From Streptomyces sporangiiformans (GTDB lineage: Bacteria; Actinomycetota; Actinomycetes; Streptomycetales; Streptomycetaceae): a stretch of 34,878 nt of DNA. Below the pieces are notes generated by a model, which worked only from the letters and a program-made list of their open reading frames with translations, made no database searches and was not told the DNA's origin. Positions within the stretch are counted from its first letter, which is position 1. Every line of letters starts with the position of its first letter. Below are positions 7,721 to 14,098 of this stretch, piece after piece. Location of the stretch: the NCBI RefSeq assembly GCF_005768555.2, contig NZ_VCHX02000333.1, positions 1 through 34,878 of the forward strand, read 5' to 3'. The translations under genes were made by a program, and so were the position numbers.

Positions 7721-7900
7721 ATGGAATCTGAGGGCGTGAGGGCTGTCTCACGTACGTAGGGGTGGCGGATGTCGGGGAAGGCTGCGAAGTCCCTCGTGAC
7801 TCCGGGCCTGACCTGCGCCTCTGTAGGTACTGATGACCTCTTGCCTCTCGATGTGGCGGTACAGGGTACTGCAAGATCAGAAAAATTGAGCGGCAGGTTG

Positions 7901-7926
7901 GGAATTCTGTCCGGATTCCAGTCGTT
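7901..7926 (+). promoter_or_regulatory. SigR-type promoter of hrdD
   Basis: GGAAT (7901-7905), exactly 18 nt, then GTT (7924-7926). This matches the thiol-stress sigma factor SigR consensus GGAAT-N18-GTT. It lies 83 bp before the hrdD start. hrdD is a known SigR target in S. coelicolor, so sequence and literature agree. Confidence 0.82.
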
Positions 7927-8009
7927 GTTTCCTTCGGATGCAGGGCACCCGGGAGGGTGTCCCAGCCGCCACTGACGACCCGCAAGCCCACCATCGCAAG
8001 GGAGCACGC

Positions 8010-9008
8010 ATGGCAACCCGTGCCGTCGCCCGTCGTAAGTCCGCCACCGGCGAGACCGACGTGGCAAGCAGTGTTCGCGCCGTAGGCGGGGAGATCGCCG
8101 ATCGCGACCTGGTCGGCATGTACCTCGACGAGATCGCGCGTACACCGCTGCTCGACGCCGCGAAGGAGGTCGAGCTGTCCCAGATCATCGAGGCGGGTGT
8201 GTTCGCCCAGCAGATCCTCGACGGCGAGGTCACCGATGCCCGGGCCGACGCCTCCCGTGAGGAGCTCGAGGCGCTGGTGGCCGACAGCGAGCGAGCCAAG
8301 GACATCTTCATCCGGTCCAACCTGCGCCTGGTCGTCGCGGTCGCGCGGCGCTACCCGCGCAGCGGTCTACCGCTGCTCGACCTGATCCAGGAGGGGAACG
8401 CGGGCCTGGTGCGAGCGGTCGAGAAGTTCGACTACCGCAAGGGCTTCAAGTTCTCGACGTACGCGACATGGTGGATCCGTCAGGCCATCACGCGTTCGAT
8501 AGCCGACCAGTCGCGGACCATTCGGCTCCCCGTCCACCTGGTGGAGGAGCTGGGCCGGATCCGCCGCGTGCAGCGCGAGTTCAACCGCGAGCACGGCCGC
8601 GAGCCGGAGCCCGCGGAGATCGCCGCCGAGCTGGGTTCGACCCCGGAGCGCGTCGGCGACGTACTGGACTGGGCCCGCGACCCGGTCTCGCTCAACATGT
8701 CGGTGGACGACGAGGGCGAGACGCAGTTCGGCGACCTGCTGGAGGACACCTCGGCGGTCTCGCCCGAGCAGTCCGTGCTCACGCTGCTGCGCAGCGAGGA
8801 GCTCGACGACCTCATCGGGCGGCTCGACCAGCGCACGGCCTCGATCATCAAGATGAGGTACGGCATCGAGGACGGCCGGGAGCGCACGCTCACCGAGGTC
8901 GGCAAGGAGCACGGCCTCACCCGCGAGCGCATCCGGCAGATAGAGAAGCACGCGCTGCTGGAGCTGAAGAAGCTCGCCCGGGACACCGGGTTCGACGCGG
9001 CCGCGTAG
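8010..9008 (+). CDS. hrdD: RNA polymerase principal-like sigma factor HrdD
   Basis: A 332-residue group 2 sigma-70 factor. Region 1.2 is DLVGMYLDEIARTPLL; regions 2.1-2.4 include NLRLVVAVARRY and FSTYATWWIRQAITRSI, with the -10 recognition helix ending DQSRTIRLPVH; regions 3 and 4 follow, with the region 4.2 helix around LTRERIRQIEKHALLEL. It lacks the long N-terminal extension of HrdB. Length and sequence agree with HrdD of S. coelicolor as I recall it. ATG at 8010 follows a GGGAG ribosome-binding site; an in-frame upstream start at 7938 was rejected because it adds a non-conserved tail. A SigR promoter lies 83 bp upstream, so expression should rise under thiol-oxidative stress. HrdD is dispensable in S. 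coelicolor and its regulon overlaps that of HrdB. Confidence 0.96.
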   Translation: MATRAVARRKSATGETDVASSVRAVGGEIADRDLVGMYLDEIARTPLLDAAKEVELSQIIEAGVFAQQILDGEVTDARADASREELEALVADSERAKDIFIRSNLRLVVAVARRYPRSGLPLLDLIQEGNAGLVRAVEKFDYRKGFKFSTYATWWIRQAITRSIADQSRTIRLPVHLVEELGRIRRVQREFNREHGREPEPAEIAAELGSTPERVGDVLDWARDPVSLNMSVDDEGETQFGDLLEDTSAVSPEQSVLTLLRSEELDDLIGRLDQRTASIIKMRYGIEDGRERTLTEVGKEHGLTRERIRQIEKHALLELKKLARDTGFDAAA

Positions 9009-9020
9009 CGCTCGCGCCGA

Positions 9021-9045
9021 CGGTGCGGGGGAGAGTCCCGCACCG
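9021..9045 (+). terminator. hrdD terminator hairpin 1
   Basis: CGGTGCGGG pairs with CCCGCACCG around a 7-nt loop, 12 nt after the hrdD stop codon. Confidence 0.7.
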
Positions 9046-9182
9046 CCCGGCCGCGCGTTTCGAACGAGCAGAACATAAGGCCGTTTACGGCCGCTTGAAC
9101 CAGCCGAGCCTGGGCACAAGACTTCCAGGCTCCCTGAGCCAAGTCCCGACGCACTCCCCCCCAGCGCCGGGACTTTCCCCGG

Positions 9183-9224
9183 GCCGAGCTCCGGCGCCTC
9201 CCCCCCCTGGCGCCGGGGCTCGGC
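9183..9224. terminator. large hairpin in hrdD/WYL intergenic region
   Basis: A 16-bp stem (GCCGAGCTCCGGCGCC against GGCGCCGGGGCTCGGC, one G-U pair in RNA) with a 10-nt pyrimidine loop. Confidence 0.65.
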
Positions 9225-9259
9225 TCATGAAGGAAGTCTTGAAGCAAGTCATGAAGGAA

Positions 9260-9292
9260 GGGTCACCCCGGACCTGAACCCCGGGGTGACCC
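9260..9292. terminator. bidirectional terminator between hrdD and WYL gene
   Basis: A perfect 12-bp stem, GGGTCACCCCGG against CCGGGGTGACCC, with a 9-nt loop, 28 nt from the WYL-gene stop codon and facing both convergent genes. Confidence 0.8.
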
Positions 9293-9319
9293 TGATGACA
9301 CATTCTGTCACGGGGCGGG

Positions 9320-10306
9320 TCAAGCCGCCCCTTCCTGTCCTCGTGGCTCCGCCGCCCGCGTCAGCCGGCCCCCCAAATCCCGTACGCACGCGATCAGTTC
9401 CGCCGGTTCGTGCACCGTGAACTCGCAGTCGACCATCGCGAGCCGCAGCGCCAGCCACTCCACCGCGTCCCCGACCGAGGCGCGCAGCCGGCAGCTGTGG
9501 TCGTCGATCGGCTCGGGCACACCGAGCCACTGGGGCAGCCGGGCCGCGATGAACTCCGCGGGCGCGGCGAACGTCGCCTCGAACTCGTACGTTTCCTGTC
9601 GCCGGTACATCGACTGCCGCAGATACTCGGCCGCGCTCCCCGACGGCACCTCACGCGGCGCGAAGCGGGCACCGGTCGCGAAGGGATCGGCGACCCGGTC
9701 GACGCGGAACGTCCGCCAGTCCTCGCGATCCAGGTCGTACGCGACGAGATACCAGCGGCGGCCGGTCGACACGAGGCGGTAGGGCTCGGTCAGGCGCTTC
9801 GAGGGGGTGCCGTCCCCCGAGCGGTAGGCAAACCGCAGCCGCTCCCGGCCCGCGATGGTCGAGGCCATCACGGTCAGCGTCTCGGGCGCGATGCTCGCCC
9901 CGTCGCCGCTGGTCAGGGGAGTGGTGGCGGACTGGAGCGTGGAGACGCGGTGCCGCAGCCGGCCCGGCAGGACCTGCTCAAGCTTGGCCAGCGCCCGCAC
10001 CGAGGCCTCCTCGACGCCCTCCACGGCATGCCCGGCACCGGCCCGCAGGCCGACCGCGATCGCCACCGCCTCCTCGTCGTCGAGGACGAGCGGCGGCAGG
10101 GCCTTCCCGGCCACCAGCCGGTACCCGCCGTCCGCTCCCTTCGTCGCCTGTACGGGGTAGCCCAGCTCGCGCAGCCGGTCGACATCCCGACGCACGGTCC
10201 GCCGCGAGACGCCCAGCCGGCCGGCGAGCTCGCCGCCGGGCCACTCGCGCGGGGTCTGGAGAAGGGAGAGCAGCTGGAGGAGCCGGGCCGGGGTGTCGGT
10301 GCTCAT
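9320..10306 (-). CDS. YafY/PafC-like HTH and WYL-domain transcriptional regulator
   Basis: A 328-residue regulator: an N-terminal DeoR-like helix-turn-helix (about 5-60, with LGVSRRTVRRDVDRL), a central WYL domain (about 140-215, with Trp185-Tyr186-Leu187 in RRWYLVAYD), and a C-terminal WCX extension (about 235-320). WYL domains bind ligands such as nucleic acid or small molecules; many actinobacterial members act on stress or DNA-damage genes, but the ligand here is unknown. ATG at 10306 has a weak GAGG motif 9 nt upstream. It is divergent from an MFS gene that has an inverted repeat over its promoter, so the likely role is local control of that transporter. A 13-bp tandem repeat lies just upstream of this gene. 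Confidence 0.92.
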   Translation of the reverse strand: MSTDTPARLLQLLSLLQTPREWPGGELAGRLGVSRRTVRRDVDRLRELGYPVQATKGADGGYRLVAGKALPPLVLDDEEAVAIAVGLRAGAGHAVEGVEEASVRALAKLEQVLPGRLRHRVSTLQSATTPLTSGDGASIAPETLTVMASTIAGRERLRFAYRSGDGTPSKRLTEPYRLVSTGRRWYLVAYDLDREDWRTFRVDRVADPFATGARFAPREVPSGSAAEYLRQSMYRRQETYEFEATFAAPAEFIAARLPQWLGVPEPIDDHSCRLRASVGDAVEWLALRLAMVDCEFTVHEPAELIACVRDLGGRLTRAAEPRGQEGAA

Positions 10307-10354
10307 GGGGTCTGCCTCTCGGGTCGTCCACCGTGTTCGTCCATGGCTGCGTGT

Positions 10355-10419
10355 TCGGCTGCCTGGGTCGGCTGCCTGGGTCGGCTGCCTGGGTCGGCTG
10401 CCTGGGTCGGCTGCCTGGG
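10355..10419. repeat. 13-bp tandem repeat, five copies
   Basis: Five exact head-to-tail copies of TCGGCTGCCTGGG, followed by degenerate fragments of the same unit to about 10470. It lies between the WYL gene and the divergent MFS gene, nearer the WYL start. Confidence 0.92.
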
Positions 10420-10490
10420 GCAGCGGCCTGGTTCGGCCGCGTGTCGGCTGCCTGTCGGCTGCGTGTTCTGACTTCTTCGAGGATGCCGCA

Positions 10491-10517
10491 CTACTAGGAC
10501 ATGATCTGACCTAATAG
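10491..10517. promoter_or_regulatory. inverted repeat, probable operator of the MFS gene
   Basis: CTACTAGG and CCTAATAG are 8-nt arms with one mismatch, 11 nt apart. The site ends 5 nt before a TAACTT -10 hexamer and so covers the -35 and spacer region of the MFS promoter. Confidence 0.5.
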
Positions 10518-10522
10518 GCCTT

Positions 10523-10528
10523 TAACTT
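10523..10528 (+). promoter_or_regulatory. -10 element of leaderless MFS gene
   Basis: TAACTT ends 6 nt before the ATG at 10535, which fits transcription starting at or near the start codon. No good ribosome-binding site is present. Confidence 0.4.
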
Positions 10529-10534
10529 CGAGAC

Positions 10535-12067
10535 ATGTCCTCCAACGAGACCACCCTCAGCAGCCCGGCCGCCCCGGCCGACCGGCGTCGCTGGTTCGCC
10601 CTCGCCATCGTGATGACCGCGGCCTTCATGGACCTGGTCGACGTCACGATCGTCAACATCGCGATCCCGTCGATCCGGCAGGAGGCGGGCGCGTCGCTCA
10701 GCCAGATCCAGTGGATAACGGCCGGGTACGCGCTCGCCTTCGCCGCCGGTCTGATCACCGGCGGGCGGCTCGGCGACATCCACGGCCGCAAGCGGCTGTT
10801 CCTCGTCGGCATCGGCGGCTTCACGCTCGCGTCGGCGCTCTGCGGCCTCGCCGTGAACCCCGAGATGCTCGTCGCCTCCCGCATCCTCCAGGGCGGTATG
10901 GCCGCGCTGATGGTGCCGCAGGTGCTGTCGATCGTGCACGCCACCTTCCCCGCGCACGAGCGCGGCAAGGTGTTCGGGCTGTTCGGCGCGATCGTCGGGC
11001 TCGGGGCCGTGTCCGGTCCGCTGCTCGGCGCGCTGCTGACGGAGTGGAACCTGTTCGGCCTGGAGTGGCGGCCGATCTTCCTCATCAACCTGCCGGTGGG
11101 TGTCGCGGGTCTGATCCTGGGCCGCAGGTTCATCACCGAGTCGAAGGCCCCGCACGCGCTCAAGCTCGACCTCGTCGGCGTCGCGCTCGTCACCCTCGGT
11201 CTGCTGATGCTGCTCTACCCGCTCACCCGTGGCCGTGAGTTGGGCTGGCCGGTGTGGGGTTACGTCTCGATGGGCGGCGCGCTCGTGGTGTTCGCGGCGC
11301 TGGTGGCGTACGAGCGGCGGAAGACCGCGCGGGACGGTTCGCCGCTGGTGGAGCTCTCGCTCTTCAAGGTGAAGAGCTTCGCCGCGGGCATCGCGGTGCA
11401 GACCGTCTTCGGAGTCGGGCTCGGGATCTTCTTCCTGGTCTGGACGCTCTACATGCAGACCGGCCTCGGCTGGGGTCCGCTGCGAGCGGGCCTGACGGGC
11501 CTCCCCTTCTCGCTCGCGGTCTCGACGGCGGCCGGGATGTCGGTGCAGAAGCTGGTGCCGCGGTTCGGGCGCAAGGTGCTCCAGGCGGGCGCGTTGGTGA
11601 TGGCGGCCGGTGTACTGCTCTACATCTGGGAGTCCGAGCGGTACGGCATGTCCATCGCGCCCTGGCAGATGGCGCTGCCCCTGGTGGTCATGGGCGTGGG
11701 CATGGGCCTGATCGTGGCGCCGCTGACGGACGCGATCCTCTCCGAGGTGCCTCGCGAACACTCGGGCTCGGCGTCCGGTCTCCTCAACACGGTGCAGCAG
11801 ATGGGCAACGCGCTGGGGCTCGGTCTGGTGTCCGTGGTGTTCTTCGGCACGATGTCCGACCAGCTGGCCGCGGTGGAGGTCGGCCCCGCCCCCGCGTTCG
11901 TCGACGCCTTCCAGAACGCGCTGTTCTGGGTCGCGGCGGTGATGGCGGGCATCTTCCTCCTGATGTTCGCCCTGCCGAAGCGTCCGGCCCAGCACGCGGA
12001 GGGCGCGGGAGAGATGCCCGTCCCCGCCGCGGGCAAGGAACCCGAACTCGCCGGACTCGCGGGCTGA
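10535..12067 (+). CDS. DHA2-family MFS transporter
   Basis: A 510-residue membrane protein with about 14 predicted helices. Family motifs are DVTIVNIAIPSIRQEAG near the first helix, GGRLGDIHGRKRLF between helices 2 and 3, and GLFGAIVGLGAVSGPLLGALL for helix 5 (antiporter motif C). It belongs to the same broad family as the pump at 4318-5862 but is clearly diverged, so it is not a recent duplicate. It probably exports a drug or metabolite by proton exchange. ATG at 10535 has no ribosome-binding site but a TAnnnT hexamer 6 nt upstream. It is divergent from the WYL regulator and ends at a strong hairpin before the fructose operon. Confidence 0.92.
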   Translation: MSSNETTLSSPAAPADRRRWFALAIVMTAAFMDLVDVTIVNIAIPSIRQEAGASLSQIQWITAGYALAFAAGLITGGRLGDIHGRKRLFLVGIGGFTLASALCGLAVNPEMLVASRILQGGMAALMVPQVLSIVHATFPAHERGKVFGLFGAIVGLGAVSGPLLGALLTEWNLFGLEWRPIFLINLPVGVAGLILGRRFITESKAPHALKLDLVGVALVTLGLLMLLYPLTRGRELGWPVWGYVSMGGALVVFAALVAYERRKTARDGSPLVELSLFKVKSFAAGIAVQTVFGVGLGIFFLVWTLYMQTGLGWGPLRAGLTGLPFSLAVSTAAGMSVQKLVPRFGRKVLQAGALVMAAGVLLYIWESERYGMSIAPWQMALPLVVMGVGMGLIVAPLTDAILSEVPREHSGSASGLLNTVQQMGNALGLGLVSVVFFGTMSDQLAAVEVGPAPAFVDAFQNALFWVAAVMAGIFLLMFALPKRPAQHAEGAGEMPVPAAGKEPELAGLAG

Positions 12068-12097
12068 CGCCCCTGGTTCACACCCCCGACGCGTTGC

Positions 12098-12134
12098 GGC
12101 CCGGACCTCTCGGATCGACCGAGAGGTCCGGGCC
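12098..12134. terminator. terminator after MFS gene
   Basis: A perfect 16-bp stem (GGCCCGGACCTCTCGG and complement) with a 5-nt loop, 30 nt after the stop codon. It insulates the fructose operon from the MFS gene. Confidence 0.88.
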
Positions 12135-12138
12135 GATG

Positions 12139-12162
12139 TCCGTTCATGCCCACTTTCACGCC
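12139..12162 (-). promoter_or_regulatory. candidate FruR operator A
   Basis: A 24-nt element with core TCCGTTCA-N3-CCACTT-N-CA-N-GCC. Its reverse complement matches operator B (12220-12243) at 19 of 24 positions. It lies just upstream of the fruR promoter. Confidence 0.6.
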
Positions 12163-12169
12163 AGACCCG

Positions 12170-12198
12170 TTTACTTATCGGACATCCGGGCGTAGCCT
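12170..12198 (+). promoter_or_regulatory. fru operon promoter
   Basis: TTTACT (12170-12175), 17 nt, TAGCCT (12193-12198), placed exactly between the two inverted operator-like elements. The expected start near 12205 gives a leader of about 40 nt. Confidence 0.5.
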
Positions 12199-12219
12199 GC
12201 CGGAGAAACAACAGGTTCG

Positions 12220-12243
12220 GGCATGGAAGTGGAGGTGAACGGA
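12220..12243 (+). promoter_or_regulatory. candidate FruR operator B overlapping the fruR ribosome-binding site
   Basis: The inverted partner of operator A. The GGAGG ribosome-binding site of fruR lies inside it, so bound FruR would block both the transcribed region and the translation start region. Confidence 0.6.
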
Positions 12244-12244
12244 C

Positions 12245-13006
12245 ATGTATGCACCGGAGCGGCAGCAAGAGATCCTCCGGCTGGCCCGTGATGGAGGGCG
12301 CGTCGACGTGGTGTCGCTGGCCGAGGAGTTCCAGGTCACGGCCGAGACCATCCGGCGGGACCTCAAGGCACTGGACCGCGCGGGCCTCCTGCGCCGGGTG
12401 CACGGCGGTGCCATCCCGGCCGGGCGACTCGACTTCGAGCCCGACCTCGCCGAGCGTGAGTCCACCGCGGCCGACGAGAAGGACCGCATCGCGAAAGCCG
12501 CGCTCGCCGAACTGCCGGACAACGGCACGATGATCCTGGACGCGGGCACGACGGTCGCCCGGTTCGCCGCGTACCTCCCGCTGGAGGTGACGCTCACCGT
12601 CGTGACGCACAGCCTCCCCATCGCCGCCCGCCTCGCCGACCACCCCGGCATACAGCTGCACCTCATCGGCGGCCGCGTACGCCACCGCACGCGCGCGGCG
12701 GTGGACGCCTGGGCGCTGCGGGCGTACGGCGAGATCCGAGCCGACGTCGTCTTCCTCGCGTCCAACGGCTTCTCCGCCGAGCACGGCCTGACCACCCCCG
12801 ACCTCGCCGAGGCCGCTGTGAAGCGCGCGGCCCTCTCCGCAGCGCGCCGCGTCGTCCTGCTCGCCGACTCGGCCAAGCACGGCAAGGAGCACTTCGCGCG
12901 CTTCGGCACCCTCGGTGATGTGGACCTGCTGATCACCGACAGCGGGTTGAGTCCCGAAGACGCCACCGCCATCGAGCGCGGCGGCACGGAAGTGGTGCGC
13001 GCATGA
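12245..13006 (+). CDS. fruR: DeoR-family regulator of the fructose operon
   Basis: A 253-residue DeoR-family repressor. The N-terminal helix-turn-helix (about 5-57) contains the family signature around VTAETIRRDLKALDRAGLLRRVHGG. The C-terminal DeoR sensor domain (about 75-230) includes DAGTTVARFA and the SNGFSAEHGLTTPDLAEAAVKRA segment. These sensors bind sugar phosphates, and fructose-1-phosphate is the expected inducer because the gene overlaps fruK by 4 nt (ATGA), so the two are translationally coupled. ATG at 12245 follows GGAGG. Two inverted copies of a 24-nt element flank its promoter, which suggests autoregulation of the whole operon. The symbol rests on context and family, not on a direct match. 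Confidence 0.9.
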   Translation: MYAPERQQEILRLARDGGRVDVVSLAEEFQVTAETIRRDLKALDRAGLLRRVHGGAIPAGRLDFEPDLAERESTAADEKDRIAKAALAELPDNGTMILDAGTTVARFAAYLPLEVTLTVVTHSLPIAARLADHPGIQLHLIGGRVRHRTRAAVDAWALRAYGEIRADVVFLASNGFSAEHGLTTPDLAEAAVKRAALSAARRVVLLADSAKHGKEHFARFGTLGDVDLLITDSGLSPEDATAIERGGTEVVRA

Positions 13007-13950
13007 TCCTCACCGTCACGCCCAACCCCTCGCTCGACCGGACCTACGAGGTCCCGTCGCTCGACCGGGGGGAGGTCATTCGGGCCACAGGCGAACGCAT
13101 GGACCCGGGCGGCAAGGGTGTCAACGTGTCGCGAGCGGTCACCGCGGCCGGTCAGCGGACCGTCGCCGTTCTGCCGCTCGGCGGCGCTCCCGGAGCTCTC
13201 GTCGCCGACCTGCTCGACGCGCAGGGCATCGAGGTCGCACCGGTCCCGGTCGCCGGCGCGACGCGGTCGAACATCGCGCTCGCGGAGGCGGACGGGGTAC
13301 TGACGAAGATCAACGCCCCCGGTCCCGAACTCACCGCCGCCGAGGAGGAGCTGCTCCTGGAGACCGTGCGGACGCAGTCCCGCGACGCCTCCTGGATCGC
13401 CTGCTGCGGCAGCCTGCCGCGCGGCTTGGCGCCGTCCTGGTACGCCGAACTGGTCGCCCGGACGCACGCCGCGGGCGCCCGGATCGCCCTGGACACCTCC
13501 GGCCCGGCACTGCTCGCGGCCCTGCGTGAACGCCCCGACGTCGTCAAGCCGAACGCCGAGGAGCTGGCCGAGGCGGTGGGCCGCCCCCTCGTCACCATCG
13601 GCGACGCGGTGAAGGCGGCCGAGGAGCTGCGCGAACAGGGCGCCGGGGCGGTGCTGGCCAGCCTCGGCGCGGACGGGCAGCTGCTCGTCGAGGCGACGGG
13701 CGTGTGGTTCGGCAGCGCGCGGGTCACCACCGTCCGCAGCAACGTGGGCGCGGGCGACTCCTCACTCGCCGGCTTTCTGATAGCCGGCGGCAGCGGCCCC
13801 GAGGCCCTCGCCTCCGCCGTCGCGCACGGCGCCGCGGCCGTCCAGCTCCCGGGCAGCGAGATGCCGGGTCCCGCGGACCTCGACGCCTCCGCCGTGACCG
13901 TCACGTCGGAGATCCCCGTGGATCGCGTGCTGAGGGAGCCGGCGTCATGA
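13003..13950 (+). CDS. fruK: 1-phosphofructokinase
   Basis: A 315-residue PfkB-family sugar kinase that phosphorylates fructose-1-phosphate to fructose-1,6-bisphosphate, using ATP, in the cytoplasm. It starts MILTVTPNPSLDRTYEV, characteristic of FruK, and carries the first PfkB signature at GGKGVNVSRA (about 32-41). The second signature is GAGDSSLAGF, with the catalytic base Asp252. Its start codon overlaps the fruR stop. The fructose PTS permease gene follows after 148 bp, so uptake and the next phosphorylation step are encoded together. Confidence 0.95.
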   Translation: MILTVTPNPSLDRTYEVPSLDRGEVIRATGERMDPGGKGVNVSRAVTAAGQRTVAVLPLGGAPGALVADLLDAQGIEVAPVPVAGATRSNIALAEADGVLTKINAPGPELTAAEEELLLETVRTQSRDASWIACCGSLPRGLAPSWYAELVARTHAAGARIALDTSGPALLAALRERPDVVKPNAEELAEAVGRPLVTIGDAVKAAEELREQGAGAVLASLGADGQLLVEATGVWFGSARVTTVRSNVGAGDSSLAGFLIAGGSGPEALASAVAHGAAAVQLPGSEMPGPADLDASAVTVTSEIPVDRVLREPAS

Positions 13951-14098
13951 GCTCTCGTAACGCCTTCCTCACTCACCCCGGCTTATGTGACACTTCCGGC
14001 GATTGCGCCATGAATCGCCGAAACCCCCCACACCTGCTCCCCGTCCCCACCCCCGCCCACGACTCCCCCCGGGCGATACGCGTGCTAAGGAGCCCGCG

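Noticed and set aside
7506..7759. Short open frames over the TCGAGA repeats
   Set aside because: Arg/Ser-rich translations produced by the repeat itself, overlapping in three frames, with no convincing ribosome-binding site.
7864..7869. GGGTAC, a SigB-type -10 hexamer upstream of hrdD
   Set aside because: No GTTT-like -35 at 14-16 nt, while the SigR element nearby is complete.
10355..10419. CRISPR-like array
   Set aside because: The units are contiguous with no spacers and only 13 bp long; there are no cas genes.
10511..12892. 793-codon minus-strand open frame over the second MFS gene and fruR
   Set aside because: Spans two real plus-strand genes and an intergenic hairpin; the composition is that of a shadow frame.
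14003..14098. N-terminal extension of FruA
   Set aside because: Pro/Arg-rich and not part of the EIIA domain; AAGGAG at 14087-14092 clearly serves ATG 14099.
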